Positions 1-10,703 of a DNA stretch of 64,000 nt are shown in pieces. The DNA is taken from assembly GCF_017741935.1 (NCBI RefSeq), contig NZ_JAGHMH010000006.1:372001-436000 (forward strand). The letters run 5' to 3'. The stretch is from Rhizobium sp. 16-449-1b. GTDB lineage: Bacteria; Pseudomonadota; Alphaproteobacteria; Rhizobiales; Rhizobiaceae. A model generated the notes under the pieces. That model was not told where the DNA came from. It saw only the letters and a program-made list of their open reading frames with translations, and made no database searches. Position numbers and translations under genes: made by a program. Positions within the stretch are counted from its first letter, which is position 1. The number at the start of each line of letters is the position of its first letter.

Positions 1-878
1 GCCACGCCATCACCTTCTCGCCGCTTCTCTCTGACGCCGATCTGGTTGATCTCGCAGCACGCGGTAGCGCTGTTACCCGCATGCTGATCGCCGCCCGCTC
101 CAACATCTCGCGCTCGGTCTCCGCCGCGCTTGCCGAGATCGGTGGCGCGGAAGACGTGCTGTGCCTGCTCGAAAACGAAGGTGCAGCGATCGCGCCGCAG
201 GCGCTGAAACGCATTGCCGAACGGCTGGGCGACGACTGCGAAGTTCGCAACTTCCTGCTCGATCGCCCGGATCTGCCCGCGGACGCCCGTCAGCTCTTGA
301 CGCAGCACGTCAGCGACGCCCTGATCAATCTGCCGCTGGCGCAGGCCGCGATCGGCACCGGCCGGCTGCAGCGCGTGGCCCGCGAGGCGACGGAAACCGC
401 GATCGTTGCGATCGCCGGCGAGATTACGCCGCGCGAAGTTGCCGATCTGGTGGAGCATCTGCGCGTCAGCGGGCGCCTGACGCCATCCTTCCTCATGCAC
501 ACGCTCTGCTCCGGCAAGATCGAGTTCTTCGCCGGCGCCATCGTCAATCTGACCGGCTGCGACGAACGGCGGGTGCGTTCGATCCTGGCGACCGGCCGCA
601 TGCACGCCGTACGCGCCCTTTATGAGTCGGCCGGTCTCGCCCGCGATATCAGCGTGATCTTCGTCGAGGCCACCTTGCTGTGGCGCGAGGCGTCTAAATC
701 CACATCAGGCACGATGCTGGCCAATGTTTGTGGCCGGTTGCTGCAGAGCTTCCGCAGCCGTAACACCACGCATGGCGCGGTGCAGGAACTGCTGGAGATG
801 GTCGAGAAGCTGCATGTCGCCGAGCAGCGACAGTCGGCACGCGGCTATGCCTACATGACGGCGCTCGCCGCCGCCTGA
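1..878 (+). CDS. DUF2336 domain protein (5' truncated by window)
   Basis: The reading frame is open from the left edge, with the first full codon at base 3. The residues before the first in-window ATG at 81 read as normal protein (HAITFSPLLSDADLVDLAAR), so the true start lies outside. The protein is Leu/Ala/Arg-rich and helical, with the repeated 'sPLLsDaDLvdLa' pattern typical of DUF2336 proteins, which are common in Alphaproteobacteria and have no firmly established biochemical role. No signal peptide or membrane segment is visible in the available part. It converges on the next gene with one base between stop codons and no recognisable terminator. Confidence 0.75.
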   Translation, partial: HAITFSPLLSDADLVDLAARGSAVTRMLIAARSNISRSVSAALAEIGGAEDVLCLLENEGAAIAPQALKRIAERLGDDCEVRNFLLDRPDLPADARQLLTQHVSDALINLPLAQAAIGTGRLQRVAREATETAIVAIAGEITPREVADLVEHLRVSGRLTPSFLMHTLCSGKIEFFAGAIVNLTGCDERRVRSILATGRMHAVRALYESAGLARDISVIFVEATLLWREASKSTSGTMLANVCGRLLQSFRSRNTTHGAVQELLEMVEKLHVAEQRQSARGYAYMTALAAA

Positions 879-879
879 T

Positions 880-1287
880 TTAATTGCTCAAACGCCTGAC
901 GACCCAGGAATAGCTTCCTGAGACGAAATGCACGGGCGTTGCGAGCGCGGATTTCATCGAATGGCCAGAGGGAAGGTGCGTGCGTACCTCTGCTGCCATT
1001 CTGGATGCTAGGCCGGAAACCCCGGTCTGCGGTTTTTCCTCGGTGACGGCAGGTGCCGGCGCTGCGGCGACCACCTTTGGTTCCGGTGGCAGCGGCGGAT
1101 GCGGCGGCTCGCAGACGGCGATGACCGTCGGATAGCTGATGTTCGAATAATGCTTCAACTGCCGTTCGGAATCGGCATCGCACATCGCCACCGTCTCAAA
1201 GTGCTTTCCCACCGTCGCCACGTAATTGCACTGCGTGACCGAGTCGTTGCATCCGAGGATGGTCATGGCGATGAGGACAGCTTGCAT
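880..1287 (-). CDS. Conserved hypothetical protein, probably exported
   Basis: This 135-residue protein has a short hydrophobic N-terminus (MQAVLIAMTILGC) followed by a Cys-containing stretch with cysteines near residues 13, 20, 36 and 59. A Pro-rich linker and a low-complexity Ala/Pro region follow. The first cysteine after the hydrophobic segment could be a lipobox cysteine or the end of a secretion signal; I cannot decide between these. The N-terminal half looks structured and the C-terminal half disordered. I do not recognise a named domain. There is no good Shine-Dalgarno before the ATG, so the start is uncertain. Confidence 0.5.
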   Translation of the reverse strand: MQAVLIAMTILGCNDSVTQCNYVATVGKHFETVAMCDADSERQLKHYSNISYPTVIAVCEPPHPPLPPEPKVVAAAPAPAVTEEKPQTGVSGLASRMAAEVRTHLPSGHSMKSALATPVHFVSGSYSWVVRRLSN

Positions 1288-1405
1288 GGGGGCGCTTTCG
1301 ATATTGAACCGCTCCCCTTAGACGCAGCAATTTCAACCAAATGAAGGCCGCTTTCCGGCATCCATGCGGATGCAAGATTACAATCAGGAAAGGTGACGCC
1401 GCCGA

Positions 1406-2596
1406 TCAGCCTTCGGCGACCCTCGGTGGCGGCGGAGCTTGCTCGTCGATCAGCACCTGAGGCCCGAGATCCGGCTTTTCGGCCGTGCGAACCTCATGCA
1501 TCCACTCGCGCCAGATCGCTACGAGAAGCGCCATCAGCACCGGGCCGATGAAGAGCCCTAGGAAGCCCATCGTCTTCACGCCGCCGATCAGACCGAAGAA
1601 GGTCGGCAGGAACGGCAGCTTGATCGGGCCGCCCACGAGCTTGGGGCGCAATGTCTTGTCGACGATGAAGAGTTCGACGGTACCCCAGACGAACAGGCTG
1701 ATGCCGGCAACCGGCGAGCCGCTGGCAAGCAGGTACAGCGACACCAGTGTGAACGACAGCGGCGCGCCGCCGGGGATCAGCGCCATGATGCCGGTAATGA
1801 CGCCGAGCGTCACGGGCGAGGGCACGCCGGCGACCCAATAGGCGACGCCGAGAACGATGCCTTCGCCAATGGCGATCAGCGTCATTCCCATCACGGTCGA
1901 GCTGATCGTTGCCGGCACCACGCGCGAAATCCGCTCCCAGCGGTTGGGCAGGATGCGTTCGCCGAGCATGTCGATCTGGCGGGAGAAATCCGCACCGTCG
2001 CGATAGACGAAGAACAGTGCGATCAGCATGAAGAGCAACGTCAGCAGCAGATGGAAAGCACCGCCACCGGCGGCAAGCACCGCGCGATAGATATTGCCGA
2101 TATGCGCGCCGCTGACCGCCTGGATCACTTCGCCCATGCTGCCCGGGCTGCCGATATATTTGACCCAGAGCTCATCGAGGTAGGGGCCGACAAACGGAAA
2201 GGCCGAGATCCATTGCGGCGTCGGTTCGCCAAAGCGGTTCACATGGATAAGCCAGCCGACCCATTCGCGCACTTCGCCCGTGGTATAGGTGACGGCAAGC
2301 ACGATCGGCGTGATGAGAAAGGTGACGATGAGCACGATCGCGATAGTCGCCGCAACCGTCGTGTTACTGCCGACCCTCTGCAGCAGCCGGCGGTAAAGCG
2401 GCCAGCTCGCAAACCCGATGACAAGCGCGGCCAGCACCGGCACGACGAAGCCGTAGAAGAAATAGACGCCGGCGGCCACGACAAGGATCAGAAGCCACCG
2501 CGCCGCCGAGATCGAAGGGATAAGCGGCGTACGTGCGGGAGAGGATGGACCAATCCATCGCGACTCGCGCTGCATATTGTTGTTCGGAAGGCTCAC
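1406..2596 (-). CDS. AI-2E family (PerM/TqsA-like) membrane permease
   Basis: This 396-residue protein has about seven to eight hydrophobic segments. The first pair lies near residues 30-65, and the closing ones fall in the C-terminal half (FLGLFIGPVLMALLVAIWREW). The layout and the 'GllGallAvPl'-like end region (here IGPVLMALLVAIW) match the AI-2E exporter family (UPF0118), whose members export autoinducer-2 or act as antiporters; the substrate here is unknown. Translation starts at a GTG at 2596 preceded by AAGGACGAC. The C-terminus is Pro-rich and cytosolic. It is monocistronic, with 85 bases or more to its neighbours. Confidence 0.85.
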   Translation of the reverse strand: MSLPNNNMQRESRWIGPSSPARTPLIPSISAARWLLILVVAAGVYFFYGFVVPVLAALVIGFASWPLYRRLLQRVGSNTTVAATIAIVLIVTFLITPIVLAVTYTTGEVREWVGWLIHVNRFGEPTPQWISAFPFVGPYLDELWVKYIGSPGSMGEVIQAVSGAHIGNIYRAVLAAGGGAFHLLLTLLFMLIALFFVYRDGADFSRQIDMLGERILPNRWERISRVVPATISSTVMGMTLIAIGEGIVLGVAYWVAGVPSPVTLGVITGIMALIPGGAPLSFTLVSLYLLASGSPVAGISLFVWGTVELFIVDKTLRPKLVGGPIKLPFLPTFFGLIGGVKTMGFLGLFIGPVLMALLVAIWREWMHEVRTAEKPDLGPQVLIDEQAPPPPRVAEG

Positions 2597-2985
2597 GTCG
2601 TCCTTTTCCCCCTTATTTCACCTAAGGATATGGGCCATGCGTCCTTTGCACGCAAGCGCCATCACCGATTTAAGCCCGATGACGCCCCCGCCGCCGGTCC
2701 ATCGGCCCGATCCACAGGCTTCATAACCTCACATCACGCAATCATTAAGACAGAAACCCTTCGACATCCTTGTCATGGATCACGCTCGGTCTGCGCGATC
2801 GGCGATTTTCGCCGAGATCGCGCCTGTTTCGACCGATATTGGAACGGGCGACCGTGATCTGACGGAAATGTGATCCCGCGATTTTGGCTGCCGCACGCCT
2901 GCGACGCTTCAGCGGATTTCCGTCTGCTGAGCCAATCCCACAACAAGCTCTTGCAGCAATGATGCGCCTCGACTAGTTTGGATCC
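2597..2985. other. Intergenic region between AI-2E permease and GntR gene
   Basis: About 390 bases without a convincing gene on either strand; the frames that cross it are antisense shadows. It holds the upstream regions of two divergently transcribed genes. An imperfect hairpin lies at 2795-2821: outer arms GCGATC/GATCGC, inner arms GGCGA/TCGCC, loop TTT. It has no T tract, so it is not a typical terminator. A weak promoter candidate (TTGCAG at 2951, TAGTTT at 2974, 17-base spacer) would place the transcription start at or next to the GntR start codon. Confidence 0.4.
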
Positions 2986-2996
2986 ATGGATACAAA
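2977..2996. promoter_or_regulatory. Inverted repeat over the GntR start codon (candidate operator)
   Basis: The 20 bases TTTGGATCCATGGATACAAA form a palindrome with only one mismatched pair (positions 5 and 16). It spans the ATG of the GntR gene. FCD-subfamily GntR regulators typically bind short palindromes in their own promoters, so this is a plausible autoregulatory operator. No Shine-Dalgarno precedes the ATG, which would fit a leaderless message. The palindrome is seen directly; its function is inferred. Confidence 0.45.
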
Positions 2997-3609
2997 TACA
3001 ATCATCACATCGCTTCAACGCGATATCGAAGCCGGACATCTCGTCGCCGGCACGGTGCTCAAACAGGAACAACTGGCGGAACGCTTCGGCGTCAGCCGCC
3101 AGCCCATCAGACAGGCGCTGGACAGGCTGCTGGCATCCGGTCTTCTGGTGCGCCGACCGGATCGCAGCCTTGCCGTGTCGGGTCTCAACGAGGAGCAGGC
3201 GCGTGAGCTTGCCGAAATTCGCCTGTCTCTGGAGACGACCGCGCTGCTGGCCTCGATCGAGGCGCTGACGGAAGGCGATCTGCGCAAGGCACGACGGCTG
3301 AACGAGGACCTGCTCGATGAAGAAGACCCGCAACAGCTCGAAGAGCTCGATCTTGCATTTCACCGCACGCTTTACGGCCGCTGCGGCAATGCGAGATTGC
3401 TCGACATGATCGACACATTCCGCCGTGAATCGCGCCGGGCCTACGCGCGGCAACCGAAAGGCTCCGAGGCCCGCCCGACCCTTTATGGAGAGCATCAGGC
3501 GATCATCGAGGCATGCGCCGGGCGAGACGCCGATCTGGCGCGCGAGGCGCTTACGCAACATCTGCAACTGACGACCGCAAGGCTTACCCGCGAAGGAGAA
3601 GAGGAATGA
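2986..3609 (+). CDS. GntR family transcriptional regulator, FCD type
   Basis: This 207-residue protein has an N-terminal winged helix-turn-helix (about residues 10-70: LAERFGVSRQPIRQALDRL) and an FCD ligand-binding domain. The FCD helices carry typical metal/effector-binding residues (FHRTLYGRCGN near 125 and EHQAIIEACAGRD near 167). The gene overlaps the following osmC-like gene by four bases (ATGA), so the two are translationally coupled and probably co-regulated. A near-perfect palindrome covers its own start codon. The effector cannot be predicted from sequence. Confidence 0.9.
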   Translation: MDTNTIITSLQRDIEAGHLVAGTVLKQEQLAERFGVSRQPIRQALDRLLASGLLVRRPDRSLAVSGLNEEQARELAEIRLSLETTALLASIEALTEGDLRKARRLNEDLLDEEDPQQLEELDLAFHRTLYGRCGNARLLDMIDTFRRESRRAYARQPKGSEARPTLYGEHQAIIEACAGRDADLAREALTQHLQLTTARLTREGEEE

Positions 3610-4061
3610 CGACGTTTTCGGCACAGGTGGCGTGGAAGCTGGGCGAGGGCAGCTTTATCGACGGACGCTATAGCCGTGGCCACAACTGGACCTTCGACGG
3701 CGGCATCACGGTCCCGGCTTCCGCATCGCCGCACAATGTGCCTTTGCCCTATGCGGTCGCAGAGAATGTCGATCCGGAGGAAGCCTATGTCGCGGCGCTC
3801 TCCAGCTGCCACATGCTGTTCTATCTCTGGATCGCGTCGAAGAAGCGCATCGGCATCGACAGCTACGTCGATGATGCGGTGGGCGTGATGGAGAAAGTCG
3901 ACGGCCGGATGATGGTCAGCCGCGTCGAGTTGCGCCCGAAGGTCGGCTACACCGGTGAAGTTCCGAGCCGTGAACTGGAGGAACAGATGCACCATCAAGC
4001 GCACGAACTGTGCTTCCTCGCCAATTCGGTGAAGACGGTGATCGAGATCAGGCTCGACTGA
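3606..4061 (+). CDS. OsmC/Ohr family peroxiredoxin-like protein
   Basis: The 151-residue product matches the OsmC family in length and layout. Both conserved cysteines are present: Cys68 in ALSSCHMLFYL and Cys136 in HELCFLANSVKT. In the family they form the thiol pair that reduces organic or fatty acid hydroperoxides. The ATG at 3606 was chosen because it follows GGAGAAGAGG and overlaps the stop of the GntR gene (ATGA); longer in-frame extensions run through coding sequence of that gene. The regulator here is GntR type rather than the MarR-type OhrR usual for Ohr. The physiological substrate is unknown. Confidence 0.88.
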   Translation: MTTFSAQVAWKLGEGSFIDGRYSRGHNWTFDGGITVPASASPHNVPLPYAVAENVDPEEAYVAALSSCHMLFYLWIASKKRIGIDSYVDDAVGVMEKVDGRMMVSRVELRPKVGYTGEVPSRELEEQMHHQAHELCFLANSVKTVIEIRLD

Positions 4062-4082
4062 GCCTGATCCTCAGCCTCGACG

Positions 4083-6176
4083 TCAAATGTCGAGGTTTTC
4101 CGCGAAGGCGGCGCGGTCTTGGATGAAGCGGAAGCGGGCTTCCGGCTTCGTGCCCATGAGATCGTCGACCGCCGTGCGCGTGCCCTCGAAATCCACCTCG
4201 TCGATCAGCACGCGCAGCATGGTGCGCTTGCTCGGATCCATGGTGGTTTCCTTGAGCTGCGCCGGCAGCATTTCGCCGAGACCTTTGAAGCGGCTGATCT
4301 CGACCTTCGTCTTGCCCTTGAATTCCGTCTCCATCAACTCGGCGCGGTGACGGTCGTCACGCGCATAGGCTGACTTCGCACCCTGCGTGATCTTGTAGAG
4401 CGGAGGCACGGCGAGGAAGAGGTGACCGCCGCGCACGAGCTCGGGCATCTCCTGATAGAAGAAGGTGATGAGCAGCGATGCGATATGCGCGCCGTCGACG
4501 TCGGCATCGGTCATGACGATGATGCGTTCGTAGCGAAGATCTTCCTCGCGATACTTCGAGCGCGTGCCGCAGCCGAGCGCCTGGACGAGATCGGAGAGCT
4601 GCTGGTTGGCGCCAAGCTTCTCGCGGCCGGCGCTGGCAACGTTGAGGATCTTGCCGCGCAGAGGCAGGATCGCCTGGTTGGCGCGGTTGCGCGCCTGCTT
4701 GGCGGAGCCACCGGCCGAATCCCCTTCGACGATGAAAAGCTCGGCGCCCTGGGCGGTGTTCTGCGAGCAATCGGCAAGCTTGCCGGGCAGGCGCAGCTTG
4801 CGGACGGCCGTCTTGCGGTTGACTTCCTTTTCCTTGCGGCGGCGAAGGCGCTCTTCCGCACGCTCGATCACCCAGTCGAGCAGCTTGGCCGTCTCGTTCG
4901 GGTTGTCGGCGAGATAGTGGTCGAAGGGGTCGCGCAGCGCGTTCTCGACGATGCGCTGGGCTTCGACCGTCGCAAGCTTGTCCTTCGTCTGGCCGACGAA
5001 TTCCGGTTCGCGGATGAAGACCGAGAGCATGCCGACGGCCGAGATCATCACGTCATCGGTCGTGATCTGCGCGGCGCGCTTGTTCTGCGTCAGCTCGCCA
5101 TAGGCCTTCAGGCCCTTGGTCAGCGCGATACGCAGGCCGGCCTCGTGCGTGCCGCCTTCGGGTGTCGGAATGGTGTTGCAATAGGAGTGAACCTGCGGGT
5201 CACCGCCATACCAGGTGATCGCCCATTCGAGCGATCCGTGGCCGCTGGTCTTCTCCGTCTTGCCGGCGAAGATCTCGCGGGTGACGGTGAATTCCTTGCC
5301 CATTGTCGCCTGCAGATAGTCCTTCAGGCCGCCGGGGAAGTGGAAGACCGCCTTGTCGGGGATCTCGCCGCCTTCCTGCACGACACCAGGGTCGCAGCTC
5401 CAGCGGATCTCGACGCCGCCGAACAGATAGGCCTTGGAGCGCGCCATGCGGAACACCCGGCCGGCATCGAACTTGGCGTGATCGCCGAAAATCTGCGGAT
5501 CGGGATGGAAGCGAACGCGCGTGCCGCGGCGGTTATGGACGTCGCCCAGTTCCTCAAGCCCACCCTGCGGGATGCCGCGTGAAAAGCGCTGGCGGTAGAG
5601 CTTGCGATTACGCGCGACCTCGACTTCGAGAACGTCCGAGAGCGCGTTGACGACGGAAACGCCGACGCCGTGCAAACCACCGGATGTCTCGTAGGCCTTG
5701 CCGTCGAACTTACCGCCGGCGTGCAGCTTGGTCATGATGACTTCGAGCGTCGACTTGCCGGGAACCTGCGGATGGTTCTCGACCGGAATACCACGGCCGT
5801 TGTCGCTGACGGTCAGAAAGCCCATCGCGTCGAGATGCACTTCGATGAAGTTTGCGTGGCCGGCCACCGCTTCGTCCATCGAGTTGTCGATGACTTCGGC
5901 GAAGAGGTGGTGCAGCGCCTTCTCGTCGGTGCCGCCGATATACATGCCGGGACGCATGCGCACCGGCTCCAGGCCTTCGAGAACGCGGATCGACGACGCG
6001 CCGTAATCCTCGGACGTGGAACTCGCCGGTGGCGCCTGCCGTGGCGCGGCAGTGGCGGCAGCGCTCGGCGCAGCCGAAGCGGCGACGGGCGCGGGGGCCA
6101 CCGCGGCCGGCTTTGGCGCATCCTCCTGCTTCTTGGTCAGGGGCATTCCGGAAAAGAGGTCGTTGCTATCGTCCAT
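4083..6176 (-). CDS. parE: DNA topoisomerase IV subunit B
   Basis: This 697-residue type IIA topoisomerase ATPase subunit partners ParC to decatenate replicated chromosomes. After an Ala/Pro-rich leader of about 70 residues come the GHKL ATPase motifs (EVIDNSMDEAVAG, DNGRGIPV, GGLHGVGVSVVNALS), the transducer domain, and the TOPRIM motifs (VEGDSAGGSAKQARNR and TDADVDGAHIASLL). The C-terminus ends at the family's usual place. ParE rather than GyrB is favoured by the missing GyrB insert and the compact C-terminal region. The ATG at 6176 (MDDSNDLF) was preferred over a GTG 66 bases upstream because the extension is low-complexity. It is divergent from the hydrolase gene. Confidence 0.93.
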   Translation of the reverse strand: MDDSNDLFSGMPLTKKQEDAPKPAAVAPAPVAASAAPSAAATAAPRQAPPASSTSEDYGASSIRVLEGLEPVRMRPGMYIGGTDEKALHHLFAEVIDNSMDEAVAGHANFIEVHLDAMGFLTVSDNGRGIPVENHPQVPGKSTLEVIMTKLHAGGKFDGKAYETSGGLHGVGVSVVNALSDVLEVEVARNRKLYRQRFSRGIPQGGLEELGDVHNRRGTRVRFHPDPQIFGDHAKFDAGRVFRMARSKAYLFGGVEIRWSCDPGVVQEGGEIPDKAVFHFPGGLKDYLQATMGKEFTVTREIFAGKTEKTSGHGSLEWAITWYGGDPQVHSYCNTIPTPEGGTHEAGLRIALTKGLKAYGELTQNKRAAQITTDDVMISAVGMLSVFIREPEFVGQTKDKLATVEAQRIVENALRDPFDHYLADNPNETAKLLDWVIERAEERLRRRKEKEVNRKTAVRKLRLPGKLADCSQNTAQGAELFIVEGDSAGGSAKQARNRANQAILPLRGKILNVASAGREKLGANQQLSDLVQALGCGTRSKYREEDLRYERIIVMTDADVDGAHIASLLITFFYQEMPELVRGGHLFLAVPPLYKITQGAKSAYARDDRHRAELMETEFKGKTKVEISRFKGLGEMLPAQLKETTMDPSKRTMLRVLIDEVDFEGTRTAVDDLMGTKPEARFRFIQDRAAFAENLDI

Positions 6177-6395
6177 GGAGCCGTTCAGATCTTCATCTTG
6201 TCGTGGGGTGGCCGCTTGCGCTTGAGCCTGACCCAAAATCACCGCAATTCATGTCACGTTTGCGAATCAGGCAGAGTCTGCCAGAAAGCACCTCGATACG
6301 CGACGCCACCTCATCGGGCGGACTTTCTTTAAGAAATGATTTGCGTCCTGGGTCGCCGAATGGCAAGCGGCCAGACGCCTCAGGGAACCTTGCGC

Positions 6396-7280
6396 ATGCG
6401 AATGTCCACAAGTCATTGCATAACTATCACAGCAATTGCGGCCTTTTTCATGGTCGCATCGGCCGATCTTAGTGCTGCCGACACCTTGCCTCCCTTCAAG
6501 GACGACCTGTTTTCCACGCAGACGACACTCCAGACTGGCAATGGTGGCGCATTCGATGTCATCGACTACGACGAGATGCGCGATATCAACGGCCGCGACC
6601 AGATCCCGGAAAAGCGCACGCAGCAGAAATACGTCTCGCTCGGCATCCGCAAGCTTCAGAACAACGAAACGCTGTCGCTCGATGGCATAAAGCTCGACGT
6701 CGCAAGGGTAGGGCCGAGTGCCGGCGCCGCCTTCACGGTGATCTTCGTCCACGGTCGCGACGGCGACCGCCGCCTCGGCGTCAACGATTACACCTTCGGC
6801 GGCAACTTCAACCGGCTGAAAAACCTCGTCGCCGGCAATGGCGGCGTCTATTACGCCCCGTCGGTCAAGACCTTCGACAGCGACGGCGTGACCGCTGTCG
6901 CCGGCCTCATCCGCTACGCCAGCGCCCAGTCGCCGGGCCGCCCAATCATCCTCACCTGCGCCTCCATGGGCAGCCAGATCTGCTGGGGCGCGACGCGCGA
7001 CGCCGAGACGGTCAAGCGCCTCAAGGGCATGGTCATCATGAGCGGGGTCGCCGATCCCGATTTTATGAAGAGCGCATTCTACAAGGCCAAGCTGCCGCTC
7101 TGGTTCGCCCATGGCAGCCGCGACCCGACCTACGCCGCCGCCGACCAGCAGGCGCTGTTCGAAACGCTGATCAAATCGCGCTACCCCACCCACTTCACGC
7201 TGTACCAGACGGGCAACCACGGCACGCCGATCCGCATGATCGATTGGCGCCAGACGTTGAACTGGATACTGGCCTCCTAG
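6396..7280 (+). CDS. Exported alpha/beta hydrolase
   Basis: This 294-residue protein begins with a signal peptide (hydrophobic residues about 8-20, cleavage near ASADLSA-AD). The mature part has an alpha/beta-hydrolase pattern: VIFVHGRDGDRR (oxyanion region), CASMG as the nucleophile elbow (a G-x-S-x-G variant with Cys first), HGSRDPTY with the acid, and GNHGTP with the catalytic His. The ATG at 6396 follows AGGGAA with good spacing, and earlier in-frame starts lack this. It is probably a periplasmic esterase or peptidase-like hydrolase. The substrate is not identifiable. Confidence 0.75.
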   Translation: MRMSTSHCITITAIAAFFMVASADLSAADTLPPFKDDLFSTQTTLQTGNGGAFDVIDYDEMRDINGRDQIPEKRTQQKYVSLGIRKLQNNETLSLDGIKLDVARVGPSAGAAFTVIFVHGRDGDRRLGVNDYTFGGNFNRLKNLVAGNGGVYYAPSVKTFDSDGVTAVAGLIRYASAQSPGRPIILTCASMGSQICWGATRDAETVKRLKGMVIMSGVADPDFMKSAFYKAKLPLWFAHGSRDPTYAAADQQALFETLIKSRYPTHFTLYQTGNHGTPIRMIDWRQTLNWILAS

Positions 7281-7440
7281 AATTGAGGGGGCTAGCCATA
7301 GTTTAGGCAACACGGCTGACAAATTTTAAGCATTTGCGCCGCAAAACGCCGCAATTTCCCTTACGTAAGCGTCCCAAACCTTTTCATTGCCGCATGCTTT
7401 TGCTAAGGCCCGTGCTGACGGAGAAATGGGGAAGGCCGGC

Positions 7441-8211
7441 ATGACACCTGACGTGCGACCGCTTGTGGCGGGAAATTGGAAAATGAACGGCACGCGTGCC
7501 TCGCTGGATCAGATCAAGGCGATCGCTTCGGGTGTCCAGGGTCCTCTTTCCAACAAGGTGGAAGCGCTGATTTGCCCGCCGGCGACGCTGCTTTACGTGG
7601 CGACCGCGCTCTGCACCGACAGCCCGCTCGCCATCGGCGCGCAGGATTGCCACCAGAACCCCGAAGGCGCCCATACCGGCGATATCTCGGCTGAAATGAT
7701 CGCCGATTGCTTCGGCACCTATGTGATCGTCGGCCATTCCGAACGCCGCACCGATCATGCCGAAACCGACCATTTAGTGCGCGCCAAGGCGGAAGCCGCC
7801 GCTGCCGCCGACCTGACGGCGATCGTTTGCATCGGCGAGACCGCTGCCGAGCGCCAGGCCGGCCAGGCACTCGATATCATCAAGCGGCAGCTGTCGGCCT
7901 CCGTGCCGGAGAACGCCACGCCGGAGACCACAGTCATTGCTTACGAGCCTGTCTGGGCGATCGGCACGGGTGTGACGCCGACCGTCGAGGATGTTGAGAG
8001 GGCGCATGCCTTCATGCGCGCCGAGCTCGTCGCCCGCTTCGGCGACAACGGCCGCAAGTTCCGCATCCTCTATGGTGGTTCGGTCAAGCCGGGCAACGCC
8101 AGGGAGTTGATGGGCGTCGCCAATGTCGACGGCGCGCTGATCGGCGGCGCGAGCTTGAAAGCAACCGATTTCCTCGCCATCTACGGCGCATACGAGGCGT
8201 TGCTCTCTTGA
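7441..8211 (+). CDS. tpiA: Triosephosphate isomerase
   Basis: This 256-residue TIM-barrel enzyme interconverts dihydroxyacetone phosphate and glyceraldehyde 3-phosphate. Visible motifs are GNWKMNG (substrate Lys14), VGHSERR (electrophilic His), [11 protein letters not shown] (catalytic Glu and loop 6) and the phosphate-binding YGGSVKPGN. The ATG at 7441 follows GGGGAAGG and matches the family's usual N-terminus. It is followed by secG and pyrG on the same strand, a common rhizobial order. Confidence 0.97.
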   Translation: MTPDVRPLVAGNWKMNGTRASLDQIKAIASGVQGPLSNKVEALICPPATLLYVATALCTDSPLAIGAQDCHQNPEGAHTGDISAEMIADCFGTYVIVGHSERRTDHAETDHLVRAKAEAAAAADLTAIVCIGETAAERQAGQALDIIKRQLSASVPENATPETTVIAYEPVWAIGTGVTPTVEDVERAHAFMRAELVARFGDNGRKFRILYGGSVKPGNARELMGVANVDGALIGGASLKATDFLAIYGAYEALLS

Positions 8212-8317
8212 GATGCGTGTATATTCCGGGCTGAAGGGCTTGGAATAGCGGATCACCTCATGTAAAGAGCGCCAGAATTTTACTTTATGCCCGCTTCGCG
8301 CCGGCAGGACTGGACCC

Positions 8318-8869
8318 ATGCAGACCGTATTGATTGTCATTCATCTCATGATCGTGCTGGCGCTTGTCGGCGTTGTGCTTATCCAGCGCTCCGAAGGCGG
8401 TGGCCTTGGTATCGGCGGCGGTTCGGGCTTCATGTCGGCGCGCGGCACGGCCAATGCGCTGACCCGCACGACCGCGATCCTCGCAGCACTCTTCTTCATC
8501 ACCTCGCTCGGCCTCGGCGTCTTGAACCGCTACGAAAGCCGTCCGACTGACATCCTGAACCGCATTCCGGCAACGAGCGGGCAGGGCAACGGCATTCTCG
8601 ATTCGCTCGGCGGCCAGCAGCAGAACGGCGCCGCCGCTCCGGCTGCGCCTGCGGCTCCTGCCGGCAACGGCGTTCCGACCGGCGGCGACGCACCTGCTGC
8701 TCCGGCCGCTCAGGCTCCTGCCGCGACCGCTCCGGCTGCCCCTGCAGCCACCGCTCCGGCTCCCGCCGCGACCACGCCGGCCCCGGCAGCGACTGAAACT
8801 GCTCCGGCAGCACCGCAGGCCACCACGCCTGCCGCTCCGGCCCCGGCGGCTGCTCCCAGCGGGCAGTAA
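8318..8869 (+). CDS. secG: Preprotein translocase subunit SecG
   Basis: This 183-residue inner-membrane protein is the small subunit of the SecYEG channel. Two transmembrane helices flank the conserved cytosolic loop: residues 1-20 (TVLIVIHLMIVLALVGVVLI), then QRSEGGGLGIGGG and FMSARGTANALTRTTAILAALFF. From about residue 95 the protein is an Ala/Pro/Thr-rich tail of roughly 90 residues, which makes it much longer than E. coli SecG (110 residues). Such tails are common in Rhizobiales. A Rho-independent terminator follows at 8890. Confidence 0.95.
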   Translation: MQTVLIVIHLMIVLALVGVVLIQRSEGGGLGIGGGSGFMSARGTANALTRTTAILAALFFITSLGLGVLNRYESRPTDILNRIPATSGQGNGILDSLGGQQQNGAAAPAAPAAPAGNGVPTGGDAPAAPAAQAPAATAPAAPAATAPAPAATTPAPAATETAPAAPQATTPAAPAPAAAPSGQ

Positions 8870-8889
8870 GCCGAACGACACATAAACCG

Positions 8890-8921
8890 CCGGCAGGCCC
8901 CAGGGTCTGCCGGTTTTCTTT
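8890..8921 (+). terminator. Rho-independent terminator after secG
   Basis: The seven-base stem CCGGCAG/CTGCCGG (8890-8896 with 8907-8913) is followed by TTTTCTTTT. It lies 20 bases after the secG stop and separates tpiA/secG from pyrG. Confidence 0.85.
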
Positions 8922-8981
8922 TGTCTTGAAGTCACCGACAGCGATCACGCGGCAAGCGCGGGAAGAATGCTGTTAAATTAG

Positions 8982-9014
8982 AGCCCTAAAATTCAGGACA
9001 TGAATTTTAGGGCT
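8982..9014 (+). promoter_or_regulatory. Perfect 13-bp inverted repeat upstream of pyrG
   Basis: AGCCCTAAAATTC (8982-8994) and GAATTTTAGGGCT (9002-9014) are perfectly complementary around a 7-base loop. The hairpin ends 37 bases before the pyrG ATG, after the secG terminator, so it lies in the pyrG promoter or 5' leader. There is no T tract immediately after it. It could be an operator or a leader hairpin that controls CTP synthase expression. The structure is certain; the function is inferred. Confidence 0.6.
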
Positions 9015-9039
9015 GGTGGAATCGTTTTTGAAAAGGTAA

Positions 9040-10680
<1,641 letters not shown>

Positions 10681-10703
10681 GGCATAGTCGCAAGACGATA
10701 GAG

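Noticed and set aside
8630-8869. Ala/Pro codon repeats in the secG tail as a DNA repeat element
   Set aside because: The repetition follows a low-complexity protein tail common in rhizobial SecG; no exact repeat unit or flanking signature is seen.
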